This document shows positions 1-8,709 of a DNA stretch of 64,000 bases, in pieces. Under the pieces are notes generated by a model. That model was not told the origin of the DNA, did no database searches, and was given only the letters and a program-made list of their open reading frames with translations. The translations under genes and the position numbers were made by a program. Every line of letters starts with the position of its first letter. The first letter of the stretch is position 1. The stretch spans positions 310,001 through 374,000 of the forward strand of contig CAXXTS010000001.1 in the NCBI GenBank assembly GCA_963676345.2, in the 5' to 3' direction. Source of the DNA: G963665925 sp963676345. Lineage in GTDB: Bacteria; Bacillota; Clostridia; Peptostreptococcales; Acidaminobacteraceae.

Positions 1-205
1 AAATAACTGTGTCAGAAAACTTACCAAAGCCTGTAGTAATGCCATAAACAACTTTTCCTTCTTCGACAAATTTGTCTACAATGTTTCTGCTCGCTTTTAC
101 TCTTTCAACTGCTTTAGAATCAAGCTCGACTTTAAAACCATTTCGTGCAACATCTGCAACATTTTGCAGCGTTAAAGACAGACCATCTAGAATTACTTTG
201 TTCAT
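1..205 (-). CDS. hutH: Histidine ammonia-lyase-like protein, N-terminal part (runs off window)
   Basis: Only the first 68 residues lie in the window; the gene continues past base 1. The ATG follows a GGGGG ribosome-binding site. The segment around residues 52-65 (VVYGITTGFGKFSD) is the conserved N-terminal motif of the histidine/phenylalanine ammonia-lyase family, with the tyrosine at residue 54 matching the active-site Tyr of histidine ammonia-lyase. The family removes ammonia from an aromatic amino acid through an MIO cofactor formed from an Ala-Ser-Gly triad; that triad is outside the window. Histidine is the most likely substrate in a Clostridia, giving urocanate, but tyrosine or phenylalanine lyase cannot be excluded from this fragment. 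There is no hut gene on the window side. Confidence 0.82.
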   Translation of the reverse strand, partial: MNKVILDGLSLTLQNVADVARNGFKVELDSKAVERVKASRNIVDKFVEEGKVVYGITTGFGKFSDTVI

Positions 206-346
206 TTTGGTTCCCCCTATCAATTTTCCCGAAGAAAGTCGCGGTGTGTATATCATCTATTTCATTGACCTTGCGTTTTACTTCGGATTCACGCGTTATT
301 CAACAATCGCTTAATTTCAAAGTCATTGTATCAGGTGTACGTCAGT

Positions 347-373
347 AAAACGTCTATTTATGAATAGACGTTT
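347..373. other. Small stem-loop
   Basis: Inverted repeat: AAACGTCTATT, a four-base loop, then AATAGACGTTT. It lies between the hutH-like start and the end of the Tad-like locus. It could be an operator or part of a terminator for the leftward locus; neither flank has a long T tract. Confidence 0.4.
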
Positions 374-410
374 AAACATTATTGACGTTTTCAGTTTTTT
401 TGAACAATTA

Positions 411-464
411 AACCCGAACGTTTTGCCTGATTCACTAGGATGAATGGCGTAAACAATTCGGGTT
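411..464 (-). terminator. Probable terminator of the Tad-like locus
   Basis: Long imperfect hairpin: AACCCGAA at 411-418 pairs with TTCGGGTT at 457-464, and the inner arms also match. It overlaps the stop codon of the last gene of the locus. The sequence after it on the minus strand is only moderately T-rich, so termination may be weak or Rho-assisted. Confidence 0.5.
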
Positions 465-1062
465 AAAGCATTCTTACTATTATTAATATGATTGCAATCC
501 AGTCTAAAATGCTATTTCCATGTACAATACACCCTTTTGCACTAAAATGCGTCTCGCCTCCGTGAAACTCAGCTTCAAAGAGGTCTTCCGCCTGTCCACC
601 TAAGCGCATGAGTGCCAGACTGTACCTGAAAAAATCCAGTATTCTAAGAACGATATACACGTTAAAAATGCATAAAGTGGATTTATCTGCTGCAAAAATA
701 TAAAGAACCAACAAGGGTAGGACTAGGATAAATTTATGCTGAAGCAGCTGATCCATTTTTTTATTGAGAACCTGCCCAGACTTGTCATGCATTCTTCTTT
801 CATTTTCAATACTAAGCGCCGAACTGATATAATCCATAATTTCACTTTGTAGACGAACCGAAACGTATTCCACTATTTTCTTTTTACCTGAAGCTTGTAT
901 TGAAGTTTCTAATTCAACTTCTTTTGAAGTCTCTATAGTTGTATGCTCTAAAACCAGCTCCATAAAGCTTTGAACATGAATCAAACTTTGGCCTAAACGC
1001 ATCAACATATTAAGATGCTTCTGTGATTGACTATCATTATTTGTATTGGTAGCTGAGATCAA
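463..1062 (-). CDS. Unknown membrane protein, last gene of Tad-like locus
   Basis: A 199-residue protein I do not recognise. It starts at TTG behind an AGAGGTG ribosome-binding site. The first ~105 residues are hydrophilic and probably helical. A hydrophobic stretch at about residues 107-145 should form one or two membrane spans, and the final 16 residues (from SILDWIA) are again strongly hydrophobic. It begins 13 nt after the gene at 1076-2050, and the two probably form a pair: both mix charged helical segments with scattered membrane spans. The position at the end of the kinase-containing Tad-like operon suggests a role in that envelope system, but no function can be assigned. Confidence 0.65.
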   Translation of the reverse strand: MISATNTNNDSQSQKHLNMLMRLGQSLIHVQSFMELVLEHTTIETSKEVELETSIQASGKKKIVEYVSVRLQSEIMDYISSALSIENERRMHDKSGQVLNKKMDQLLQHKFILVLPLLVLYIFAADKSTLCIFNVYIVLRILDFFRYSLALMRLGGQAEDLFEAEFHGGETHFSAKGCIVHGNSILDWIAIILIIVRML

Positions 1063-1075
1063 TTAAACACCTCTT

Positions 1076-2050
1076 TTATGAAAAAATATGCATCCATTCA
1101 AACTGCAGGACATAAACAACTGATAATACAGCGTATAGTTCAACAGCCATCCCCCATTCACCCTGAACTTTACAAGCAGGCAGTCGGTTGAACATTTTTA
1201 TATGGCGTTTTAAAATCTGATCTTCGCGTTGATTCGTTGAACTACTCCAGCTAGGTTGATATAAGCACTTCACAGTTTTGCCTTGTATGTGTAGGAGTAT
1301 ACGGTGTATAGAACGGCTTGCTACTAGTCGGGCTACTCGGAAAAAGAAATCCGCAAACAGGACTATTCCAAGTGTCTTCCACCATACCGTGGGCACGTCC
1401 CCGTATTGTAACCACACATAAAATGAGAAGAGTACACAAACTTCATAAGTCCGCGTATTCTTCCAGAAACCCTGAATAGACGTTTTAATCCACTCTTTTG
1501 AAATGTGAACTTTTATCGCCATATAAACTTGGACTAAAAGCTTGTAGTTTTTCTGCGGACACAAGTTGAGTTCTTCGCTAAAGGCTCTCGCTCTAGACTT
1601 TATGCTGGAGCTTGCAGTAGGCTCTTGTACTCTTTCACTAAATTCACCACAATATAATTGCTTAATGCATTTTAAACGCGCTTCGAAGGACTGACTAATA
1701 ACAACCGCGCACTCAAACCACGAATAAACATCTTGCTTAGCTTCAAACTGATTGATGTGATTCTGCACCCATCTATCTGCAAGATCAAGTCCAGTAAGCA
1801 GCAAAGGGAGCGTAACCATACCGATTACTCTAGAAAGTACAATTAATACTCTCAATAGCAAGGTTAGGCACATCACTTCCATATATAATAGTGATCCATA
1901 TATTTTTTTTGAGTTACAAGTCTTTATACCGTTTTTCAAGTCATACACTGGATGCCTTTGAAGCATAAGACAAGACAACTTCATAACACTTCTTTTACGT
2001 TCTAACTTTCCAAGGTTTTCACAAAATGCATTTATGCTTGTACGGTGCAT
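1076..2050 (-). CDS. Unknown multi-span membrane protein next to the kinase
   Basis: A 324-residue protein of no family I recognise. It has ATG with GGAGGTAT upstream. Hydrophobic segments lie roughly at residues 57-88, 200-240 and 300-320. Between them is a hydrophilic segment of about 100 residues rich in Glu, Lys and Cys. It follows the Ser/Thr kinase gene by 19 nt and precedes the 199-residue membrane protein by 13 nt, so all three are surely cotranscribed. A substrate or membrane anchor for the kinase is possible by position only. Codon use and base composition look like the rest of the locus. Confidence 0.65.
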   Translation of the reverse strand: MHRTSINAFCENLGKLERKRSVMKLSCLMLQRHPVYDLKNGIKTCNSKKIYGSLLYMEVMCLTLLLRVLIVLSRVIGMVTLPLLLTGLDLADRWVQNHINQFEAKQDVYSWFECAVVISQSFEARLKCIKQLYCGEFSERVQEPTASSSIKSRARAFSEELNLCPQKNYKLLVQVYMAIKVHISKEWIKTSIQGFWKNTRTYEVCVLFSFYVWLQYGDVPTVWWKTLGIVLFADFFFRVARLVASRSIHRILLHIQGKTVKCLYQPSWSSSTNQREDQILKRHIKMFNRLPACKVQGEWGMAVELYAVLSVVYVLQFEWMHIFS

Positions 2051-2069
2051 TTATACCTCCATATGTTCT

Positions 2070-3572
2070 CTAGGCGCGCCTCGAACCCAATGCGTAATGT
2101 GACCACGTGGTGAACCAATCTGAGGTCATTAGCTTATTTATTTCTGGAATTAGCAGTCCGTCTTGCGTTTGAAGACATTCTAGCAAGTCCTCAAAGGACT
2201 CAACCTGATGGTCCTTATATTTGAATACATGATGATTAGAGAACTTATACGCTATTTCACAGCAGCATCTCTCCATGCTCTGTGCACCTGCATACTCTAA
2301 AAATTCCTGATCTATATATCCTGCATCTCTCGCCTGAGTGAGTAGAAAGGTTACAAAATCCGATTGGTACATTTCTTCAAAATACCAAGGAATACTTGGC
2401 AAGGCTTGTTGAAGTGCTATCGCCATATCCTGTATGTTCTTAAACCGGCAGTCTTTCCAACCGATAAATCCGCCATCGCTTATTTTATAAAACACTTTAC
2501 TGACTCCTGCATCCTCCAGCTGGTGCATTCGTTCGTCATTCAAAATAGAAATGTCATCTGTTGAGGATACCTCAAATAGTCTATCCAAAACGCCTGACAT
2601 GCATCTTTTCTTTGTTTCTTCCCAATTGTCTTTTGATGCGGTAGCAAGGAATGCGAGATCTTTAAGATTACGCACCCGCTCACCAAATAGCAGCACTTCT
2701 GTTACAGACTGATTCCTAAAACCCGTCGAAGACAAATCAACATATCTACCTATATCTTTGCCTTCACACCATTTTTTCACCTCTTCATACCCAATTCGCT
2801 TACGCTTGTCATACGCAGTCAAACCTTCAATTAATATACGCAGTTCTTGAGGCATTTGACTTGGAATATGTATTTTCCCATCCATTGTATTAGCCATAAT
2901 CTGATAGGCATCCATCTGAGCATAAGGACTTTCTCCTTTCCAAAGATGGATCAGCGTCATACCAAAACTATAATAATCAAAATGCTTGCTTTTTATACTG
3001 GCTTCTGAATAACTCTCAGGGGGCCTGTATCCATAAGTTCCTTTCGCGCTTGTTACTCTAAGAGACACGGGTTCCAGTGTTGACCCGATACCAAAGTCTC
3101 CCAAATGCAGGTGCTCCTCTTTATCAATAAAAATATTGGATGGTTTTAAATCCATATGCACAATACCCTTATCGTGTATTGTCTTAAGTGCTTCGTTTAT
3201 AAACGGAATGACATGCTTCTTAAGGGTCTCTAAATCAAGCCTATTTACTGAAGCCAAATCTCCATTTTCATAATATGGTAGAACTTCATAGTACCGGTCT
3301 TTGTATTTCCCATGGTTTAGAACAGGTACTATCGATGGGGATTGTATTGCAGTAAGCTTTTCCATCAAGTCATAGTCAATTGTTGATCCGAAACGGTAAA
3401 GTTTGACAACCACTTGCTGTTTTTTGTAAAAACATAAGTAAACATCGGACTGTCCACTTGCAAGTCCAATCTGACTGATGACCTTATACTTTTTATCAAT
3501 CTTCTTACCGACTCCAATCACCGGTTCGTACCGCGATGATTGGCTTTTATTCAAATACCGCGTCTGCTGCAA
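2070..3572 (-). CDS. Ser/Thr protein kinase with unknown C-terminal half
   Basis: Eukaryotic-like (Hanks-type) kinase, 500 residues, TTG start behind GGAGGTGA. The kinase domain spans about residues 29-275. Visible are the glycine-rich loop (GLASGQSDV, 36-44), the ATP-binding lysine (K57 in VVKLY), the catalytic loop HMDLKPSN with D141 (HMD instead of the usual HRD), and DFG at 159-161. All catalytic residues are kept, so it should be active. There is no membrane span and no PASTA repeat, so it is not a PrkC/Stk1 type. Residues ~280-500 match nothing I know and may bind a partner. It sits downstream of the prepilin peptidase and upstream of two unknown membrane proteins, pointing to control of the Tad-like apparatus by phosphorylation (inference). 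Confidence 0.88.
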   Translation of the reverse strand: MQQTRYLNKSQSSRYEPVIGVGKKIDKKYKVISQIGLASGQSDVYLCFYKKQQVVVKLYRFGSTIDYDLMEKLTAIQSPSIVPVLNHGKYKDRYYEVLPYYENGDLASVNRLDLETLKKHVIPFINEALKTIHDKGIVHMDLKPSNIFIDKEEHLHLGDFGIGSTLEPVSLRVTSAKGTYGYRPPESYSEASIKSKHFDYYSFGMTLIHLWKGESPYAQMDAYQIMANTMDGKIHIPSQMPQELRILIEGLTAYDKRKRIGYEEVKKWCEGKDIGRYVDLSSTGFRNQSVTEVLLFGERVRNLKDLAFLATASKDNWEETKKRCMSGVLDRLFEVSSTDDISILNDERMHQLEDAGVSKVFYKISDGGFIGWKDCRFKNIQDMAIALQQALPSIPWYFEEMYQSDFVTFLLTQARDAGYIDQEFLEYAGAQSMERCCCEIAYKFSNHHVFKYKDHQVESFEDLLECLQTQDGLLIPEINKLMTSDWFTTWSHYALGSRRA

Positions 3573-3613
3573 ATCGTCACCTCCAGACTTGCTTTAATAA
3601 TTAAATACTTCAT

Positions 3614-4135
3614 TTAAAACCCTGTTTTATAACAATGCAGAGTCTTTAAAACAAGAGCCATGTGAATAGCCACTGCAAAGGGAAGCTGAAAAGCTTTAGA
3701 TGCTTCAGGACTATATTCATATTGTGTACCAGCTATTAGCAGCGTAGTCATGTAGCAATAAATATAGCGCAGCCTAGTCAACAAGACCTTTTCCTTCATT
3801 AGAATGACGAATGACATGGCGCCGCCAATCAAATAAGACAAAACCATGATGTCAATAATTTCAACGATGCCCAGCGCCAGCCCCAAAACCATAAAAATCT
3901 TTACATCCCCTGCCGATATCAGCCTTAATTTGAATGGAATATAGTGCAGTCCAAATGGCAGTATCAAACCCAGAATAGACTCCATGATTATATGCCCATT
4001 CATAAAACTGATTATAAAGGCACCTGTAATCATAAAACATAAATGCTTGTTATATACTTTTCGCTGTTTAATATCTGTATAGGCAAATACAGCGGTCATA
4101 CATACTAAAAAACTAATACCGATCCAAGTCTTCAT
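3614..4135 (-). CDS. Prepilin peptidase, A24 family (TadV/CpaA-like)
   Basis: A 173-residue membrane aspartic protease. The two catalytic aspartates of the family are visible: D21 in AYTDIKQRK and D77 in SAGDVKIF (the GD-x-K motif). There are about five hydrophobic spans and no N-terminal methylase domain, as in the short TadV/CpaA peptidases. It should cut the leader from type IV or Flp-type pilins in the cytoplasmic membrane. The ATG overlaps the end of the upstream gene by 23 nt and has GGAG 8 nt upstream, so translation is likely coupled. Its presence implies that at least one neighbour or distant gene product is a prepilin, although none here carries the classical cleavage site. Confidence 0.85.
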   Translation of the reverse strand: MKTWIGISFLVCMTAVFAYTDIKQRKVYNKHLCFMITGAFIISFMNGHIIMESILGLILPFGLHYIPFKLRLISAGDVKIFMVLGLALGIVEIIDIMVLSYLIGGAMSFVILMKEKVLLTRLRYIYCYMTTLLIAGTQYEYSPEASKAFQLPFAVAIHMALVLKTLHCYKTGF

Positions 4136-4649
4136 AAGCAGAACTCCTTTTTATATTTGGCCACTCTAGCCAGGATACACTCCGCTTGGGATACGGCACA
4201 TCAATCGCTACTATAACCGTTGGCTCGGTAATTAATTTCATATACTCTGTGCAGCTTTCTGTAAGTATCGTATTATAAGAAAAAGCTGACTGAGACTGTA
4301 ATACACCATTCTTATATATTGATAGTATCTGTTCATCATCAACATAATAAGTTGTGTACTCCACCACTTCGTCCCAAAATGATTCAACCTTAGGTGCCAG
4401 TGTACTGTCAAGACGCATATTAAGCATGATAAGTTGCTTTATTAAAGCTTCTGCAGCGCGCTGATCATATACACGCTCACCAATAGCATACTTTGGTGAC
4501 TCCAGCATTAGGCTTCCAGCACTGGACGCGTCATCACACAGTACTTTAATCTGATACTGGGCCCTTAAATAGGCATCGTGTTCTACCTGAAAGGCGTTAA
4601 ACCCACATAGGAGAATCACCAGCCCCAGACCCGTTATAAACGATTTCAT
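4113..4649 (-). CDS. Pseudopilin-like protein with N-terminal membrane anchor
   Basis: A protein of 178 residues with a single hydrophobic N-terminal segment (MKSFITGLGLVILLCGFNAF) followed by an extracytoplasmic-looking domain. I chose the ATG at 4649, whose ATGA overlaps the stop of the upstream gene, over the longer GTG start. The layout resembles TadE/TadF minor pilins, but I see no convincing prepilin cleavage site and no clear family motif. It lies in the usual place for such proteins, between the TadC-like gene and the prepilin peptidase. Best described as a candidate minor pilin or envelope assembly factor of the Tad-like system. Confidence 0.65.
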   Translation of the reverse strand: MKSFITGLGLVILLCGFNAFQVEHDAYLRAQYQIKVLCDDASSAGSLMLESPKYAIGERVYDQRAAEALIKQLIMLNMRLDSTLAPKVESFWDEVVEYTTYYVDDEQILSIYKNGVLQSQSAFSYNTILTESCTEYMKLITEPTVIVAIDVPYPKRSVSWLEWPNIKRSSAYEDLDRY

Positions 4650-5047
4650 TGCTCTACCCACTCGCTGACAGCATAGTTGTCAATACTGTATTTTGCAGTG
4701 TTTTCTTCTGCAGATATCCCCCACATATACTCAAGTGCTATTAGTTTATGTATAGGTACACTCACAGAATAATGTATCAACCTGCCACGCTTTAACTGCG
4801 TATTCATAGTTTCTGACACAACTTCTATTTCCTCTTTTCTAATGCTTGTATCACGTTCAATATTTGTCTTTAACACTTCAACAATGGCATCATTAAAACA
4901 ACCTTGCAGCCTTGAAAGCTCTTTCGCATTATTCACATGCTTTTGCACCAATGATATTTCGTAGTGATTTCTTATATTCAGTGCATATTGGACAGGAAAG
5001 GACAGTAGCAAAATAACCACTGCACAGACTGCAATAAAGTCTTTCAA
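4646..5047 (-). CDS. Pseudopilin-like protein, 133 residues
   Basis: Begins at TTG after a strong GGAGGG site. It has one N-terminal membrane segment (about residues 3-24) and a 105-residue hydrophilic tail, with a single Cys at about residue 50. The architecture is that of a TadE/F-type minor pilin or a secreted subunit anchored by its N terminus. No Gly-x4-Glu prepilin motif is visible. The last four bases overlap the next gene (ATGA), which implies coupled translation and probably stoichiometric products. I do not recognise a named family. Confidence 0.62.
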   Translation of the reverse strand: MKDFIAVCAVVILLLSFPVQYALNIRNHYEISLVQKHVNNAKELSRLQGCFNDAIVEVLKTNIERDTSIRKEEIEVVSETMNTQLKRGRLIHYSVSVPIHKLIALEYMWGISAEENTAKYSIDNYAVSEWVEQ

Positions 5048-5072
5048 AAAATCCCTCCTCTAACTGCTTAAC

Positions 5073-5216
5073 CTAGGGTATGGTCTTCATTGTGCTTATT
5101 TGTACTTGAAAAACATCAGAAGCGTTGTCGCGGATTGAATCTTCCCCAACTAACAAATTGAAAAACAAGGCAATGCCCAGCATCATTGAGAAGAGCATGA
5201 TGATGATGCTTTTCAT
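5073..5216 (-). CDS. Tiny membrane peptide, 47 residues
   Basis: A short ORF reading MKSIIIMLFSMMLGIALFF followed by a polar tail of about 25 residues and TAG. It is one membrane helix plus a short extracytoplasmic tail. Its ATG shares a base with the TAA of the preceding peptide gene (TAATG), a classic coupled arrangement, and the spacing to the next gene is 25 nt. The start of the helix closely resembles that of its partner at 5216-5392, suggesting duplication. Size and place suggest a major pilin-like subunit of a minimal Tad system, but the Flp motif (Gly then Glu-Tyr) is absent. Unknown function. Confidence 0.62.
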   Translation of the reverse strand: MKSIIIMLFSMMLGIALFFNLLVGEDSIRDNASDVFQVQISTMKTIP

Positions 5217-5392
5217 TATTCTCCACCCGCGCTTGCATTCGTGATTTTTGTCAATTCTGTACTGGCTTTGTCACCAACTTCATCGGCAACTTCTAAAAAA
5301 GAGGCTGAATCGCCACCGTCTCCGATGATATATGTTGTGCCAATATAAACAGCCAGAAGTATTGTAAACAAAACAATAATAATATTTTTCAT
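5216..5392 (-). CDS. Tiny membrane peptide, 58 residues
   Basis: ATG preceded by a strong TAGGAGGT site. The peptide begins MKNIIIVLFTILLAVYIG, a single membrane helix, followed by an acidic tail of ~35 residues ending AGGE. It pairs with the 47-residue peptide that starts on its own last base. Both have Met-Lys-x-Ile-Ile-Ile-x-Leu-Phe at the N terminus. The strong ribosome-binding site in the middle of the operon would suit an abundant structural subunit. It could be an unusual Flp-like pilin or a small regulator of the TadB/TadC platform; nothing in the sequence decides. Confidence 0.66.
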   Translation of the reverse strand: MKNIIIVLFTILLAVYIGTTYIIGDGGDSASFLEVADEVGDKASTELTKITNASAGGE

Positions 5393-5402
5393 ATTAAACC
5401 TC

Positions 5403-6275
5403 CTAAATATTTTGAATCATGTCCATGGTATCAAGCCATATGACGATAACCATAAAATTGAGTATTACCATAAATGCCGAAGCCACTACTGGTGCATATA
5501 AAATATAGCTCAACACCTCCTGACGTTTCTGATAACGTGTCATTCGTTCTTCACGTATAAAACTCTGATACACTATAATTTGATCGACGAGGGTCTGGTG
5601 GTCTAGATCATCGAGCTTTTCGAATATATTAGCCAGTTCACGGCTAATTTTTGTGTCAAGTACATGTCCGAAGGCTTCACAACCTGACCTAACTTGTCCC
5701 ATTCTCCAGTACCTTAAGAGCTTTGTATAAGCAGGTTTTGTAACACTACTGTTTTTGAACAACTGCTCTATTAGATAGTCTGCACCTACACGCTTTTCTT
5801 CTTGTGCAATACATAAGTTCTTAAGCTGGGTCATTGCATTCAGGTGCTCTCTATCAATTTGTTCCTTTCTGTTTGACACAAGTATAGAAAGCATTTTCCC
5901 AAATGGTGTTATATATTTTCCAACCCTTTCAATAGGGGTCGTCATAACAAAAATCAATATGACAAGAACAAGTTCACGCACCTCGATTTCGCGCTTTGAA
6001 ATAAAAGTACCTAGCTCAAGTGTCATGCATGCAACGACAAACAAGTACCTGAATGTTTTATATTCGTGTACATTCAGTTTTAATCCCGCTTCATAAAACT
6101 TTTGCGATACTGGGTCTTTATACAGTGCGGCGCGACTTCTTTTAGACGCTTGCCTAATAAGCCTTTTCCTAAAACGAATATAGCGCTGCCCATTGGTCTT
6201 AAAATACTTCAGTACAAGCTCAAGCCCCGTAATGAATACTGCTAGTAAAAAACAGTACAAATAGAATGAAAACAT
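5403..6275 (-). CDS. TadC-like inner-membrane platform protein
   Basis: A 290-residue protein with an N-terminal membrane span, a pair of spans around residues 75-115, a cytoplasmic helical domain and a C-terminal pair of hydrophobic segments ending QNI. The order and spacing match the GspF/TadC family that forms the membrane platform of type II secretion and type IV/Tad pili. It lies directly after the TadB-like gene (20 nt apart), as tadB-tadC do elsewhere. Sequence divergence is large; the assignment relies on architecture and context more than on motifs. Confidence 0.7.
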   Translation of the reverse strand: MFSFYLYCFLLAVFITGLELVLKYFKTNGQRYIRFRKRLIRQASKRSRAALYKDPVSQKFYEAGLKLNVHEYKTFRYLFVVACMTLELGTFISKREIEVRELVLVILIFVMTTPIERVGKYITPFGKMLSILVSNRKEQIDREHLNAMTQLKNLCIAQEEKRVGADYLIEQLFKNSSVTKPAYTKLLRYWRMGQVRSGCEAFGHVLDTKISRELANIFEKLDDLDHQTLVDQIIVYQSFIREERMTRYQKRQEVLSYILYAPVVASAFMVILNFMVIVIWLDTMDMIQNI

Positions 6276-6295
6276 AGCCCCTCCTTAACCACTGT

Positions 6296-7222
6296 TTATG
6301 TAATATCAAACTTTCGTTTTTTAAAGAGCAGCATGATGAATAGATTTAGAAAATAAAGCCCACTGCAAATCATAATCAAACGCAGGCCAGTCGGTGTCAA
6401 AAACTGATAATGAATGAACTTAATCAGTGTAAAGCCAAAGAGTCGAATCGCTAAGAAAATAGTCAAACCATATAGACCAGGTATTAAGAATTTGACCATA
6501 ACAAACCCTTCTGTAGTACTCCGCTCGCTCTTTTCATAAGATTTCTTGGCGTGCCTGAGTTCATCTTGAATATCAGCAAGCCCACTGGTTACATTAAGCC
6601 CCTCATGTATAGAAAGTCTTATGTTATTAATCAGCATTCTACTCCACTGCGTATCAACCATATAATTAAAGGTTTCTAAAATATCATCCAGATGCGCCTC
6701 GTCACGGTAGGCTTTTACTTGAAGCGATAAACTAAACAGCAGCGCTTTCACACGTGGTGTGTTTTTCAAATGAACCACAGTATGGTCCAGTGCTTCAATC
6801 ATGTTATAGTGATTAATCTTATATTGATTCATGAGTTCAGATATTAGAAACTCACCTTCATAACTACTCTCTATACGAATGGTATAAAGCTTAGTCCTCA
6901 AATATGCTAGGGGTACAATAATGACCAAAAGTGTACTTTGAAGTGCTTGAATTATTGGAAGGTTTGTAAGGAAAAATACAAAACTTGATCCACAGAGAAT
7001 GAAGTAGGCGAATCCATATGTCTCTAAATAATCTGCGCCATGTTCGCCAAGTGTCGCTGCAAAAATCGCTTTGAATCGTGCTTGTGATTTTGCAAAATGA
7101 TTCAAGTCTCCAATTATGCTCTGAGTATGTGCCTTTAATTCATTTAGGAATATTTGAATCGAGGTTGAAAATCCGATAAGCAGCCCTATGATAAATACGA
7201 TATAGAGTGTCCATATGAGCAT
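6296..7222 (-). CDS. TadB-like inner-membrane platform protein
   Basis: A 308-residue membrane protein with an N-terminal span, two spans near residues 74-105, a helical cytoplasmic GspF-type domain (about 120-240) and two C-terminal spans before the basic tail KKRKFDIT. It fits TadB, the partner of TadC in the Tad pilus platform. The ATG overlaps the stop of the TadA-like ATPase gene by one base (TAATG), so the ATPase and platform are made together. The domain around residues 175-230, with helices around NIRLSIHEGLNVTSGL, is the part most like the T2SSF fold. Confidence 0.73.
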   Translation of the reverse strand: MLIWTLYIVFIIGLLIGFSTSIQIFLNELKAHTQSIIGDLNHFAKSQARFKAIFAATLGEHGADYLETYGFAYFILCGSSFVFFLTNLPIIQALQSTLLVIIVPLAYLRTKLYTIRIESSYEGEFLISELMNQYKINHYNMIEALDHTVVHLKNTPRVKALLFSLSLQVKAYRDEAHLDDILETFNYMVDTQWSRMLINNIRLSIHEGLNVTSGLADIQDELRHAKKSYEKSERSTTEGFVMVKFLIPGLYGLTIFLAIRLFGFTLIKFIHYQFLTPTGLRLIMICSGLYFLNLFIMLLFKKRKFDIT

Positions 7223-8679
7223 TATCTCGCCGCCTTTAGGTGATCTATAGCCGGTTCAAACCTGTGCGTCTTAGTTTCTGGTTTTTGCCTACTGAGCGCC
7301 TTCAGATACTGGTCAAGTCTAAGGGCCGCTTGTTTGTCCTCAGTCAACCCAAATTCCATACTCCAGTCAGACAAGTCTCCTTGATAAACCCAGTCATCTA
7401 TATCAGGACGATACCTGCATATGCGACGCATTGCCACTTCATGGGTAAATGGATTGTACTCCAAATTGTAAATGCTGTTTAAACGTTTCTTTGATTTGTC
7501 TTTTAACTGAACAAAATGAAATACAAATTGAAAACTCTTAGCCACCTTAAGAACCGTACTGTATAATGACCCACCATAAACTTTTACAATTTCATCAGCT
7601 ACGTCATAGCAAAAGTCTATAGGATCTGACGTATGGTAAGTCAGCTTTACACGGCGTGTTCCCTTATTGGCTATTTTTACAGCAATATTCAGTGCGATCC
7701 CATCGCGCGCCTCACCAAGGACAATATAGTCTGCATCAGACCGCATGACGCTTTTTACGATATGTTCTAAGTCTTCTCCGTCAGCTACAAGCTGTAAAAT
7801 TGGTGCTGTTGGCATGATATTGTGCAGTGGAATTTCAGGATCGGTTTCTATGGAAACACCTTCCAGTTCAGGGTTTTCATAAGACTGCCACGTTGTCAAA
7901 AATGTTGTCTTTGCAGTACGTACAGCACCTGTAAATGCGACATTGTATCCGCACAGTATCATTTCCTTAAACACAGGAACTAATTCGCTAGGAATGGTTC
8001 CAAGTTCAACCTGTTTCTCAAAAGTATAGTCTCTTACGAAAAATTTCCTAAATATGATGGTATCTTGATTTTCTTTTGTTTTGCCCTTTCCAAACAAAGT
8101 AATACGCGTTCCATTCATCATATAAATTTCATGGTAATCAGCACTATCACGTACTTTAGGGGTATTCAAGAGAAGTGCTTTCCTAAGTTGTTTTCTTCTA
8201 TCTGACCCTATACGTTGGGGCTGAAGCACGAGTTTACCATCTATGAGAAAATAAATTCTATCGCCGATTATCTTCGCAGAACTCGATGCAGACAATTCAC
8301 GCTGATTGCCGTTGACCCACTGCGAAACACCCGCAAGACCCCAATTTTCTTGAAAAACTGCATCTGTTAAATCTTCATACCATTCCGGGAACCAGCAATC
8401 AGTACAAGTATTTCTTTTGAGGTACTCATTGATTTTGTCTCTGAAATATTTAACTTCCTTTTCGTAGCCTATAATGGCTCTTTTTTGGCGCTCTAATATC
8501 AATTCATAGCCACTGAGTTCTTCTTCCCATTCTTTGTTAAAGCACGCCATGACATCAATACAAAGCTTACCAAAAGCATCTTGTTTACTTCGTTTATTGG
8601 TTTGAACTGCATTTAGTACAGCTTCTTCTGTTCTTGTTTTTTCTTCTATATAAGCATCTAGCTTAAAAGCCTCAATCAC
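7222..8679 (-). CDS. tadA: TadA/CpaF-like secretion ATPase with altered Walker A
   Basis: A 485-residue member of the type II/IV secretion ATPase family, which powers pilus assembly at the inner membrane as a hexamer. GTG start after AAGGGA. The N-terminal ~130 residues are helical with a CxxC pair (C92, C95). The ATPase core has Walker A at 251-258 reading GAVRTAKT, where the family normally has Gly before Lys; Walker B glutamate is E323 in VLGEARDG, and the His box is near H349 (TYHTSDP). K257 and T258 are kept, so ATP binding may be retained. First of the core tadA-tadB-tadC set, 30 nt after the CpaE-like gene. Confidence 0.85.
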   Translation of the reverse strand: MIEAFKLDAYIEEKTRTEEAVLNAVQTNKRSKQDAFGKLCIDVMACFNKEWEEELSGYELILERQKRAIIGYEKEVKYFRDKINEYLKRNTCTDCWFPEWYEDLTDAVFQENWGLAGVSQWVNGNQRELSASSSAKIIGDRIYFLIDGKLVLQPQRIGSDRRKQLRKALLLNTPKVRDSADYHEIYMMNGTRITLFGKGKTKENQDTIIFRKFFVRDYTFEKQVELGTIPSELVPVFKEMILCGYNVAFTGAVRTAKTTFLTTWQSYENPELEGVSIETDPEIPLHNIMPTAPILQLVADGEDLEHIVKSVMRSDADYIVLGEARDGIALNIAVKIANKGTRRVKLTYHTSDPIDFCYDVADEIVKVYGGSLYSTVLKVAKSFQFVFHFVQLKDKSKKRLNSIYNLEYNPFTHEVAMRRICRYRPDIDDWVYQGDLSDWSMEFGLTEDKQAALRLDQYLKALSRQKPETKTHRFEPAIDHLKAAR

Positions 8680-8709
8680 ACAATCCCTTCTTTCTATTTC
8701 TATGTTACA

